In this document: in pieces, positions 1 to 5,073 of the stretch
How the letters are laid out: each line of letters begins with the position of its first letter
Position numbering within the stretch: position 1 is the first letter of the stretch
NCBI GenBank assembly: GCA_023453725.1
Contig: JAEXTB010000114.1
Coordinates: forward strand, 1 to 5,073
DNA length: 5,073 nucleotides
Reading direction: 5' to 3'
Origin: Bacillota bacterium
GTDB lineage: Bacteria > Bacillota > Clostridia > Christensenellales > CAG-138
Notes under the pieces: model-generated
Seen by the model: only the letters and a program-made list of their open reading frames with translations
Databases searched by the model: none
What the model was told of the DNA's origin: nothing
Translations under genes and position numbers: made by a program

Positions 1-998
1 TAGCCCGGCGTGGGCTGCGCCATGGGTTTCCATTCCCCCGTCCCGTCCGGAACCCGCGCCATGCTGATATCCGCCTGCTGCTCCGTATATGCATAGCTGT
101 CTATTATGCCGCCTCTCGGGTCAGAGAACACCACGCTTTCCGCGTAGGAGCGCAGCGAAAACGGAGCGTTCAGTATGCCGTCCAATAAACCATCCCTGCC
201 GGAACAATAGATGAGCAGCAAACCGTTTGCGGGAATTTTTGTCCCTTCCGGGAACACCCATTTCATGGGCTGGTTTTCATCGTCTGATAGACCGCAGCCG
301 CTGATGTCCATCTCTTGCGAGGTGGGGTTATACAGTTCCACCCAATCCGGATAATCGCCCTGCGGGCCGGGAAGCGTGGTAGCGTTGCTTGCCATAAACT
401 CGTTGATGCGCACGCCGTTGTCCACTGTATTTACTTGCAGCGTTTCGCGGTACTGTGCTGCGCCTTCCTCCGTATTGGGGAAGCCGGGGGATAAAAGCAG
501 TGTTTCCTGCCATGTGCCATCATCGGCGCGCATCAAGGCGGCGCCGGTCGCAACGCTTTTTAACTGCAGGCTGTCGATGGGGCGGCCTGCTCCGTTGCTT
601 AAAATCAGTTGGTCGGTGGAGGATATTTTAAAGGCGGCATGAAGCGGTCCGTCCGCCGCGTCACCCGAGCAGAACACCACAAGATATCCTTTTGCGGGAA
701 TGACGGTACCGTTCGGAAAAGCCCATTTGGCGGCAACAAGTACATCATCCGTCAATCCGTAGCCGGAAATATCAACGGCAGTCTCAGAGTCATTGTAGAC
801 TTCTATCCAGTCCGGGAAATTGCCGTTCTCATCCGGCACCGCGCCTTTGTTGGATGTCATGACTTCGTTGATGCGCACAACGCCGCTCGTTGCGGCACCG
901 CTGCCTTGCTCGTTTCCGCTCATCCGGAATACGACAAAAAGTCCTGCCGCGCACAGCAAGACCACAAAGAAAAGCAGCGGAATCCGTTTCAGGTTCAA
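1..998 (-). CDS. Membrane-anchored protein with two tandem lamin-tail domains (partial, C-terminus off left edge)
   Basis: An open frame of 332 full codons runs off the left edge with no stop. The likely start is TTG at 998-996, preceded by AAAGGGGTG six bases upstream. A GTG three codons earlier (1007-1005) lies inside that Shine-Dalgarno sequence, and an in-frame TAG is at 1040-1038. Residues 7-24 form a hydrophobic segment after a short basic N-terminus (NLKR), which looks like a signal anchor with the rest outside the cell. Two repeats follow, at about 40-175 and 195-332. Each starts with VRINE(V/F)M(T/A)SN, then has PDW(I/V)E(V/L)YN, DISGxGL(T/S)DD, KW(A/V)FP(N/E)GT, IPAxG and CSG, and ends near SPGFPN or PTPGY. 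This is the lamin-tail domain pattern (LTD, PF00932), an Ig-like fold. In clostridia such domains often accompany CotH-kinase or other surface modules, which could lie beyond the edge. The ligand is unknown. The LTD assignment is firm; the cellular role is not. Confidence 0.87.
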   Translation of the reverse strand, partial: MNLKRIPLLFFVVLLCAAGLFVVFRMSGNEQGSGAATSGVVRINEVMTSNKGAVPDENGNFPDWIEVYNDSETAVDISGYGLTDDVLVAAKWAFPNGTVIPAKGYLVVFCSGDAADGPLHAAFKISSTDQLILSNGAGRPIDSLQLKSVATGAALMRADDGTWQETLLLSPGFPNTEEGAAQYRETLQVNTVDNGVRINEFMASNATTLPGPQGDYPDWVELYNPTSQEMDISGCGLSDDENQPMKWVFPEGTKIPANGLLLIYCSGRDGLLDGILNAPFSLRSYAESVVFSDPRGGIIDSYAYTEQQADISMARVPDGTGEWKPMAQPTPG

Positions 999-1006
999 AA
1001 GAGGCA

Positions 1007-1013
1007 CCCCTTT
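1007..1013 (-). promoter_or_regulatory. Ribosome binding site that decides the TTG start of the lamin-tail gene
   Basis: The minus strand reads AAAGGGGTG (1013-1005), then six bases, then TTG at 998-996. The spacing suits TTG. It does not suit the in-frame GTG at 1007-1005, which overlaps the purine-rich core. No ATG lies in a suitable position before residue 26 of the frame. Confidence 0.6.
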
Positions 1014-1016
1014 ACA

Positions 1017-1036
1017 CAGGCTGCGATGACAGCCTG
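1017..1036 (-). repeat. Perfect 7-bp hairpin next to the lamin-tail ribosome binding site
   Basis: On the minus strand CAGGCTG (1036-1030) and CAGCCTG (1023-1017) form a perfect 7-bp stem with a 6-base loop (TCATCG). The stem ends three bases before the AAAGGGG Shine-Dalgarno sequence, so folding could affect ribosome access. No U-run follows, so it is not an intrinsic terminator. The pairing is seen directly; a regulatory role is inferred. Confidence 0.5.
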
Positions 1037-1041
1037 CCTAA

Positions 1042-1076
1042 GCGGCATTTTGCATTTGTCATAAGCAAAATGCGGC
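1042..1076 (-). repeat. 12-bp imperfect hairpin overlapping a 9-bp direct repeat in the lamin-tail leader
   Basis: The arms at 1042-1053 and 1065-1076 pair over 12 positions with one mismatch (1044/1074) around an 11-base loop. The 9-mer AAATGCCGC (minus strand) also occurs twice in direct orientation, at 1080-1072 and 1050-1042, 30 bp apart, close to three helical turns. The element could be an RNA hairpin in the leader or a DNA operator with repeated half-sites. It has no U-tract and so is not a terminator. Confidence 0.5.
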
Positions 1077-1103
1077 ATTTCATTTCAAAATATGGTTTTT
1101 CTC

Positions 1104-1112
1104 AGTGTACCA
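1104..1112 (-). promoter_or_regulatory. Candidate extended -10 promoter for the lamin-tail gene
   Basis: The minus strand reads TGGTACACT, an extended -10 (TGn followed by TACACT, 4 of 6 matches to TATAAT). The -35 region is poor: TGTTCA at 1132-1127 with a 17-bp spacer. It would start transcription near 1097 and give a leader of about 100 nt containing both hairpins. This is prediction by eye. Confidence 0.35.
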
Positions 1113-1133
1113 CAAAGACAAGAGTCTGAACAT

Positions 1134-1143
1134 GTATGCATAC
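1134..1143. repeat. 10-bp perfect palindrome GTATGCATAC
   Basis: GTATGCATAC is identical on both strands. It lies between the two candidate promoters of the lamin-tail gene, just downstream of the TTGACA/TATGAA pair. This is a plausible position for a dimeric repressor site, but no known operator is recognised. A palindrome of this length can occur by chance. Confidence 0.3.
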
Positions 1144-1148
1144 CAAAA

Positions 1149-1178
1149 TTCATAAAATGTTCGTTAACTGCCTGTCAA
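1149..1178 (-). promoter_or_regulatory. Candidate sigma-A-type promoter overlapping the end of the AI-2E gene
   Basis: On the minus strand a perfect -35 box TTGACA (1178-1173) is followed after 18 bp by TATGAA (1154-1149, 4 of 6 matches). The TGA stop codon of the upstream membrane-protein gene lies inside the -35 box (1177-1175). It could drive the lamin-tail gene independently of the operon, with a leader of about 145 nt. Confidence 0.4.
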
Positions 1179-2341
1179 TTGCCCCTGTTCTCCGGCGGGC
1201 CAATTGTTGATTCATTGGAGCGCACCCATTCGCGGATCAGCCGGTAAATAACCGCTGAAACGGGCGTACCCAGCAGCATTCCCCACACGCCAAACAGGCC
1301 GCCGCCCACAATAACGCTTGTGAGCACCCATAATCCGGGCAGACCCACCGCGTTGCCTACGACACGAGGATAAATGAGGTTGTTTTCCAGCTGCTGCAAA
1401 ATAATGATAAACAGCACAAACCATACGGCCTGCATGGGTTCAATCACAAGCAATATCACGGCGCAGGGAAGCGTGCCGATAAGACCGCCCAATATGGGGA
1501 TGAGCGCAGTCACGGCAATGATGGAGCTGATCAGAAGAGCATAGTGCATCTTGAATATCGTCATGCCAATAAAACACAATGTGCCCAGTATCATGGCCTC
1601 TAAAAACTGGCCAACGATAAAGCGGCTGAACACGCCGTTGGCAATGTGCAGCACCTCGCCCGTACGGCGTGTGTTCTTTGCGCCAAATACCACGGTACAG
1701 AGCCTGCGCACCTGCATGGAGAGTTTATCCTTGTTGTAGAGCATGAAGCCGGAAAGCATGACGGAAAGCAGGAACTGGTACATGCCCGTAGTCAGCCCCA
1801 CTGTAAAATCCAGGGCACCGCTGACTGCTTTACCCAATGCACCCTGAATAAATGTGACGGCCTGCTGCCAGAGATCCGTTACCACCGAACCAACCTCCGG
1901 ATTAATGGCAAGCGAAGATTGTATGCCGTCCGACCATACCTGAAAGCGGTTGAGATAGCCTGAAAAATTCATGGCAAGCATGGTGATGCTCTCCACTACC
2001 CGCGGAAGAATGAGCGCGCCTAGCCCTACAAGAAACGCAATCGCCACAAGGTAGGTACACAGCATGCTAACCGCCCGCCATGCGCGCCTCAGACCGACGT
2101 TACGGTTACGCTCCCAGCCCTTAAATACTGTGTATTGAAAGAATTTCATAGGCACGTGGAGTACGTAAGCAACCGCAAACGCCACAAACACAGGCGAAAG
2201 CACATGCAGCACGGAACTGACAACCTTCCAAATACCATCAATCCGGTACAGCAACATAAAGAGCACAATCGCATATGTGATCAGAAGCGCGTATTTGCGC
2301 ACCCGCGTCTTTTTGGGCCGTGGGGAATCTGGTCTATCCAT
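1175..2341 (-). CDS. AI-2E/YtvI-family polytopic membrane transporter-like protein
   Basis: This 388-residue integral membrane protein of the AI-2E transporter family (PF01594; relatives include TqsA, YtvI and PerM) has the normal family length. The preferred start is ATG at 2341-2339, six bases after AGAGG; an in-frame TTG is one codon upstream. Counted from the ATG, hydrophobic segments lie at about 17-33, 40-63, 90-114, 181-202 and then a dense block from 245 to 368. A soluble loop separates the N-terminal segments from this block. Family landmarks are LIPILGGLIGTLP (about 280-292), QQLENNLIYPRVVGNAVGLP (316-335) and the glycine-rich stretch GGGLFGVWGMLLGTPVSA (346-363). Members are reported to export autoinducer-2 or ions, or are sporulation proteins of unknown activity, so the substrate here is undetermined. 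The gene follows udk by 30 nt and is probably co-transcribed. No intrinsic terminator is visible after its TGA stop. Confidence 0.92.
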   Translation of the reverse strand: MDRPDSPRPKKTRVRKYALLITYAIVLFMLLYRIDGIWKVVSSVLHVLSPVFVAFAVAYVLHVPMKFFQYTVFKGWERNRNVGLRRAWRAVSMLCTYLVAIAFLVGLGALILPRVVESITMLAMNFSGYLNRFQVWSDGIQSSLAINPEVGSVVTDLWQQAVTFIQGALGKAVSGALDFTVGLTTGMYQFLLSVMLSGFMLYNKDKLSMQVRRLCTVVFGAKNTRRTGEVLHIANGVFSRFIVGQFLEAMILGTLCFIGMTIFKMHYALLISSIIAVTALIPILGGLIGTLPCAVILLVIEPMQAVWFVLFIIILQQLENNLIYPRVVGNAVGLPGLWVLTSVIVGGGLFGVWGMLLGTPVSAVIYRLIREWVRSNESTIGPPENRGN

Positions 2342-2371
2342 CAAAAACCTCTGCTCCCGGCATCGCGCCGA

Positions 2372-3034
2372 TTAATCCAGACAAACTGGCTGATTTTCGC
2401 AAACTCCGTCCTTTTCAAACCGCTGCGCCAACACTTTTGCAGTGAGGTATGCACTGACCGCATCGATCGCCAACACATTCTTGCCGCCGCGCATCACCGC
2501 AAAATCCGCATCCTGAATATACTTCATGATAAATTGCTCATTCATGGGCTTGACGGTAGAAAGATACTGTTCACGGATGTTGTCAATATCCCTGCCGCGC
2601 TCTCGGATATCGCGCCGGATGCGCCTTAATAGGCAGACGTCTACGTCCACATGCATATACACCTTCAAGGACATCATCTTGCACAGCCGTTCATCCCGGA
2701 ACATATGGATGCCCTCAAGCAGCAAGACATCCGACGGACTGATGAGGAGTTTATCCTGATCCGAACGCCTGTGTTGCGTATAATCGTATCCCTTTGTTGT
2801 GATAGGCCTTCCCGAAGCAAGCGAAAGTACGTCTTCATACAGCGCGTCGTGATCAAACGCGTCCGGCTCGTCATAATTGATGCGTACGCGCTGCTCAAAC
2901 GGGAGATCGGGATGATCGCGATAGTAGCAATCCTGCCCGATGATTTGGCAGGTGCATGAAAGCGAATCCATGATGCGTTTTGCCAGCGTGCTCTTTCCGC
3001 TGCCGCTCATCCCGCATATCCCCACAATAACCAT
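2372..3034 (-). CDS. udk: Uridine kinase (uridine/cytidine salvage)
   Basis: This cytosolic kinase (EC 2.7.1.48) phosphorylates uridine or cytidine to UMP or CMP in pyrimidine salvage. Its 220 residues are close to the usual 205-220. The P-loop GMSGSGKST is at 8-16. Other family landmarks are QDCYYRD (34-40), NYDEPDAFDHD (53-63), YDYTQHRR (83-90), the Walker-B-like LLLEGI (104-109), the lid RRIRRDIRERGR (137-148), TVKPMNEQFI (160-169) and AD...GGKN...AID near 176-191. All expected catalytic and substrate-binding stretches are intact, and the arrangement closely follows E. coli Udk. The start is well fixed: an in-frame TAA lies immediately before the ATG, and AGGAGG lies 10 bases upstream, a slightly long spacing. 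The gene sits between a lipoprotein gene and an AI-2E-type gene, in an apparent operon with phosphoglucomutase. Confidence 0.95.
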   Translation of the reverse strand: MVIVGICGMSGSGKSTLAKRIMDSLSCTCQIIGQDCYYRDHPDLPFEQRVRINYDEPDAFDHDALYEDVLSLASGRPITTKGYDYTQHRRSDQDKLLISPSDVLLLEGIHMFRDERLCKMMSLKVYMHVDVDVCLLRRIRRDIRERGRDIDNIREQYLSTVKPMNEQFIMKYIQDADFAVMRGGKNVLAIDAVSAYLTAKVLAQRFEKDGVCENQPVCLD

Positions 3035-3044
3035 TTACAGGTAT

Positions 3045-3050
3045 CCTCCT
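3045..3050 (-). promoter_or_regulatory. Ribosome binding site of udk with long spacing
   Basis: The minus strand reads AGGAGG, a full match to the anti-Shine-Dalgarno core, 10 bases before the udk ATG. The stem of the hairpin at 3059-3097 ends eight bases upstream of it, so structure in this leader could affect access to the site. Confidence 0.6.
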
Positions 3051-3058
3051 CATTTTAT

Positions 3059-3097
3059 GCGCGCACGGTGGCTTGCATACAGCCCGCCGGTGCGCGC
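3059..3097 (-). repeat. GC-rich intercistronic hairpin upstream of udk
   Basis: GTGCGCGC at 3090-3097 and GCGCGCAC at 3059-3066 (plus strand) form a perfect 8-bp GC-rich stem. The 23-base loop contains a small inner stem, GGCT/AGCC. An alternative pairing adds three ATG/CAT pairs outside the stem with one bulged G. The element fills the centre of the 100-nt gap between the lipoprotein and udk genes. In the direction of transcription it is followed by AUAAAAUGAGG, not a U-run, so it is not a standard terminator. It could stabilise or mark processing of the mRNA, or modulate udk translation. Confidence 0.5.
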
Positions 3098-3133
3098 CAT
3101 GCTTTTGTTGTTGTCTTTTCTTCCATCAGCGTT

Positions 3134-3925
3134 TTATATTCCAAACGCCCGGAAACGGATTTCCTTTGTTTGTTCCGCAAGCCCTTCAATCGGCAGCGCC
3201 TGCAGGTGCACGACAAACGCTGCATCTTCCCCTGGCTGCAGCACGGCATTTCTCGTAAAGTACCACACACCCAGCAGCGCATTCTGTTCATCATAGAACG
3301 CCGCATACACCATATTGAGATCGCATGCCTTGTTCCCCGGGTTTTTAATGCTGCCCGAAAGTGTAGCAAACCCGGGATAATTCTGAATGAGCCTTGCATC
3401 CTCCACCGTAAGCGCCTGCGGGGATTGCTCTGCAGCCGCTGCGGTAAGCTCGGCCGTCACCTTCATATCCTCCGGTGCGCCCAGCGCGTCGTCATAAGGA
3501 AGCCAAAGCGTGCAATAACCGGTCTCCCCCGGCAGGACAATATCTTGCTCCGCCGCAATGGGCGTAAAATCGCTCGTCTGTGTTTTGCCTGAATACGAAA
3601 ATGTAAAGGATGCAGCCGTTAACGTCACAGGTGCACTGCCTTCGTTTTTGTAGGCCACGCCGCCATAGAGCGTGCCCGGAAAATGCAGCGCAATGCTGTC
3701 CACGATGGTGACGGCAGCCGCTCCTGTCTTCCTAGAACCTACTGAATTGCCGGCAGGCGTTTGTATGGGCGCGGCCTGCTCCCCCGATCCGGAAGATAAA
3801 GGCGGCGTACTTGATGCGGGGGCGCCGATTTCAAGCGTATCCTCTGCTTCCGGCGTTGCCGCGCAGCCCGTAAAGAGCAGCAGCATGATGAGAAGCATTG
3901 CTGCCAACCGAACCAGTTTTCGCAT
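3134..3925 (-). CDS. Secreted lipoprotein of unknown function with two FxLYD-like repeats
   Basis: The product has 263 residues and I recognise no named family with certainty. The start is ATG at 3925-3923, with AGGGGG eight bases upstream. The frame stays open further back to 4048, but that part overlaps the phosphoglucomutase gene and codes an unlikely Arg/Cys-rich peptide. The signal peptide MRKLVRLAAMLLIMLLLFTG is followed by Cys21, a lipobox (LFTGC), predicting a diacylglyceryl lipoprotein on the outer face of the membrane. Residues 22-70 are a low-complexity Ala/Pro/Ser/Thr linker. Two similar beta-rich units follow, at about 72-145 (GGVAYKNEGSAPVTL ... LPGETGYCTLWL) and 172-243 (LSGSIKNPGNKACDL ... 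FYD ... LQPGEDAAFVVHL). The pattern 'G.xKN.G', then an FYD-like strand, then 'L.PGE' plus a hydrophobic strand resembles FxLYD/DUF-type extracellular beta-sandwiches. It lies 37 nt after pgcA and about 100 nt before udk, in the same apparent operon. The lipoprotein call is strong; the domain family is tentative. Confidence 0.85.
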   Translation of the reverse strand: MRKLVRLAAMLLIMLLLFTGCAATPEAEDTLEIGAPASSTPPLSSGSGEQAAPIQTPAGNSVGSRKTGAAAVTIVDSIALHFPGTLYGGVAYKNEGSAPVTLTAASFTFSYSGKTQTSDFTPIAAEQDIVLPGETGYCTLWLPYDDALGAPEDMKVTAELTAAAAEQSPQALTVEDARLIQNYPGFATLSGSIKNPGNKACDLNMVYAAFYDEQNALLGVWYFTRNAVLQPGEDAAFVVHLQALPIEGLAEQTKEIRFRAFGI

Positions 3926-3962
3926 TGTTTGAGCCCCCTTTTTACAACATTGCCAAATTCGC

Positions 3963-5073
3963 TTAGGCAAGCAGGGCGGACAGCGTTTCATCCGCGGCCT
4001 GCAGCAGTTCCTGAAGCAGCGCGTCCACTTCCGGCTCGGTCGGCGCATTTGCGCCTATGTAGAGCTTCAGCTTTGGCTCCGTGCCGGACGGACGGACAAC
4101 GGCCCACGCCCCGCCTTCTAAAAGCAGGCGTATCATGTCCGAAGCTGGAAGCGTCAAAGGCACCTGCTCGCCCGTAGTCAATACCTGGCTGTTTCCCGCC
4201 TTATAATCCTCTATGACATCGACTTTTGTTTTTCCCAGCATAAACAGCGGGGAAGCCCGAAGTGTCTGCATGGCGGACGATATTTTCTCCATCCCCGCCT
4301 TGCCGGACAGCGTGTAGGATTTCACGCTTTCTTTATAATAGCCGTACGTGTGATAGACTTCATCAAGCGCATCCTTGAGCGTCATATGCTTGACAGCATA
4401 CGCTGTACACAATTCCGCTGCCAGCATGGCAGCGCAAATCGCGTCCTTATCCCTCGAAAAGCCGCCCGCAAGGAAGCCAAAGCTCTCCTCAAACCCAAAC
4501 AGGAATGTTCGTTCCCCCGTCCGCTGGCATTCATCGATCTTTTCTGAAATAAAGCGGAAGCCGGTAAGAACATCGTCAAGCTGCACATGAAAGCGCGCGC
4601 AAATTTCATCGGCCAGCCGGGTGCTGACAATGGATTTGACCACCAGCGCATTGCGGGGGAGCCTTCCCTGGCTGTGCAATGTAGACAGCATGTAATGAAG
4701 CAGCAGGCAGCCGATCTGGTTGCCGCTGAGTACCGTAAAGACACCGTTCTTTTCCCGTATGGCGATACCCAGACGGTCCGCGTCCGGATCGGTGGCCAAA
4801 ATACAGTCCGCACCCGTTTCGTTGGCAAGCTTCATAGCGAGCGTAAACGCGTTGGGATCTTCCGGGTTGGGCGCTTTTACTGTGGGAAAACGCGGATCCG
4901 GCTCGGCCTGTTCCGCAACGACCTGCACATTTGTTACGCCAACGCGCTTTAAAATCTCACGTACCGGAATGTTGCCCGAACCGTGCAGCGGCGTGTAGAC
5001 AATTTTAAGTTCGCTTCCGTGCTCGCGCAGGAGCTCCGGCTGAAGCAGCAGCGTTGTGGTGGCGGCGTAATAT
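3963..5073 (-). CDS. pgcA: Phosphoglucomutase / phospho-sugar mutase, PgcA type (partial, N-terminus off right edge)
   Basis: This alpha-D-phosphohexomutase is predicted to interconvert glucose-6-phosphate and glucose-1-phosphate (EC 5.4.2.2), the entry to UDP-glucose and glycan synthesis. The window holds the C-terminal 369 residues. The N-terminal ~200 residues, with the phosphoserine loop, lie beyond the right edge. Visible landmarks, counted from the edge, are YTPLHGSGN (26-34), the Mg-binding loop TDPDADR (94-100), TGFRFI (170-175), the sugar-binding loop FGFEESFGF (192-200) followed by RDKDA, and the phosphate-binding loop RPSGTEPKLKLYI (327-339). The C-terminal part is complete and ends in TAA. 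The GFEESFGF form and the long C-terminal half match the ~575-residue Bacillota PgcA type better than GlmM. A phosphomannomutase or mixed activity cannot be excluded. It is the first visible gene of the apparent operon, with the lipoprotein gene 37 nt downstream. Confidence 0.9.
   Translation of the reverse strand, partial: YYAATTTLLLQPELLREHGSELKIVYTPLHGSGNIPVREILKRVGVTNVQVVAEQAEPDPRFPTVKAPNPEDPNAFTLAMKLANETGADCILATDPDADRLGIAIREKNGVFTVLSGNQIGCLLLHYMLSTLHSQGRLPRNALVVKSIVSTRLADEICARFHVQLDDVLTGFRFISEKIDECQRTGERTFLFGFEESFGFLAGGFSRDKDAICAAMLAAELCTAYAVKHMTLKDALDEVYHTYGYYKESVKSYTLSGKAGMEKISSAMQTLRASPLFMLGKTKVDVIEDYKAGNSQVLTTGEQVPLTLPASDMIRLLLEGGAWAVVRPSGTEPKLKLYIGANAPTEPEVDALLQELLQAADETLSALLA

Noticed and set aside
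930..980. Lipobox in the N-terminus of the lamin-tail protein (LLC near residue 16)
   Set aside because: The residues before the Cys are Leu-Leu rather than a small residue at -1, and hydrophobic sequence continues after the Cys, so a signal anchor fits better.
609..1064. 151-codon plus-strand ORF
   Set aside because: It is antisense to the lamin-tail protein, whose minus frame shows two matching domain repeats. The plus translation has no recognisable domain.
2135..2629. 164-codon plus-strand ORF
   Set aside because: It is antisense across the AI-2E-like gene and udk, both of which have clear family motifs, and it shows His/Arg-rich random composition.
3059..3097. Rho-independent terminator between the lipoprotein gene and udk
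   Set aside because: The stem is strong, but on the transcribed strand it is followed by AUAAAAUGAGG and not a U-run. The plus-strand side is T-rich, but no plus-strand gene needs terminating there.
3050..3100. 16-codon ORF (MARTGGLYASHRARIK) before udk, a possible leader peptide
   Set aside because: It has no ribosome binding site and its codons simply follow the hairpin arms. It has no run of regulatory codons, so it is more likely a by-product of the inverted repeat.
3068..3592. 174-codon plus-strand ORF
   Set aside because: It is antisense to the lipoprotein gene. Its composition is typical of a shadow frame and no motif is recognisable.
3926..4048. N-terminal extension of the lipoprotein frame by 41 codons
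   Set aside because: It overlaps the well-conserved C-terminus of the phosphoglucomutase, codes an Arg/Cys-rich peptide, and would bury the signal peptide and lipobox. The ATG at 3925 has a proper Shine-Dalgarno sequence.
4926..4928. GTG as the start of a short 321-residue phosphoglucomutase
   Set aside because: The frame continues upstream to the window edge and includes the conserved YTPLHGSGN motif, so the GTG is internal.

Overview
The window is a 5.07 kb piece of an ordinary bacterial chromosome. Every supportable gene is on the minus strand, so transcription runs from the right edge to the left edge. The gene set suggests a Bacillota (Firmicutes) organism, probably a clostridial lineage of moderate G+C. 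The evidence is a PgcA-type phosphoglucomutase, strong AGGAGG-like Shine-Dalgarno sequences, a TTG start, a lipobox lipoprotein and a membrane-anchored lamin-tail-domain protein. Genus cannot be read from the sequence. No mobile element, CRISPR array, tRNA or rRNA was seen.

Layout in the direction of transcription: (1) The C-terminal 369 residues of a phosphoglucomutase (pgcA-like) enter from the right edge and stop at 3963. (2) After 37 nt comes a 263-residue secreted lipoprotein of unknown function (3925 to 3134) with two beta-sandwich-like repeats. (3) After about 100 nt, which contain a GC-rich hairpin, comes uridine kinase udk (3034 to 2372). (4) After 30 nt comes an AI-2E/YtvI-family membrane protein (2341 to 1175). 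(5) After a 176-nt gap comes a lamin-tail-domain protein (start 998) that runs off the left edge. It is anchored in the membrane by its N-terminus and carries two tandem lamin-tail domains.

Genes 1 to 4 are close enough to be one operon. PgcA makes glucose-1-phosphate, and uridine kinase makes UMP, which is converted to UTP. These are the two precursors of UDP-glucose, so the pair could feed envelope glycan or glycolipid synthesis. The lipoprotein, the permease-like protein and the lamin-tail protein are all membrane or surface proteins, which fits a loose envelope theme. This link is inference.

The 176-nt gap is the main regulatory region. It holds two candidate promoters (one with its -35 box overlapping the stop codon of the AI-2E gene), a 10-bp perfect palindrome, and two hairpins in tandem in the presumed leader, the second ending just before the ribosome binding site. 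I see no convincing new biological system. The least described items are the operon lipoprotein, the double lamin-tail protein and the structured leaders.
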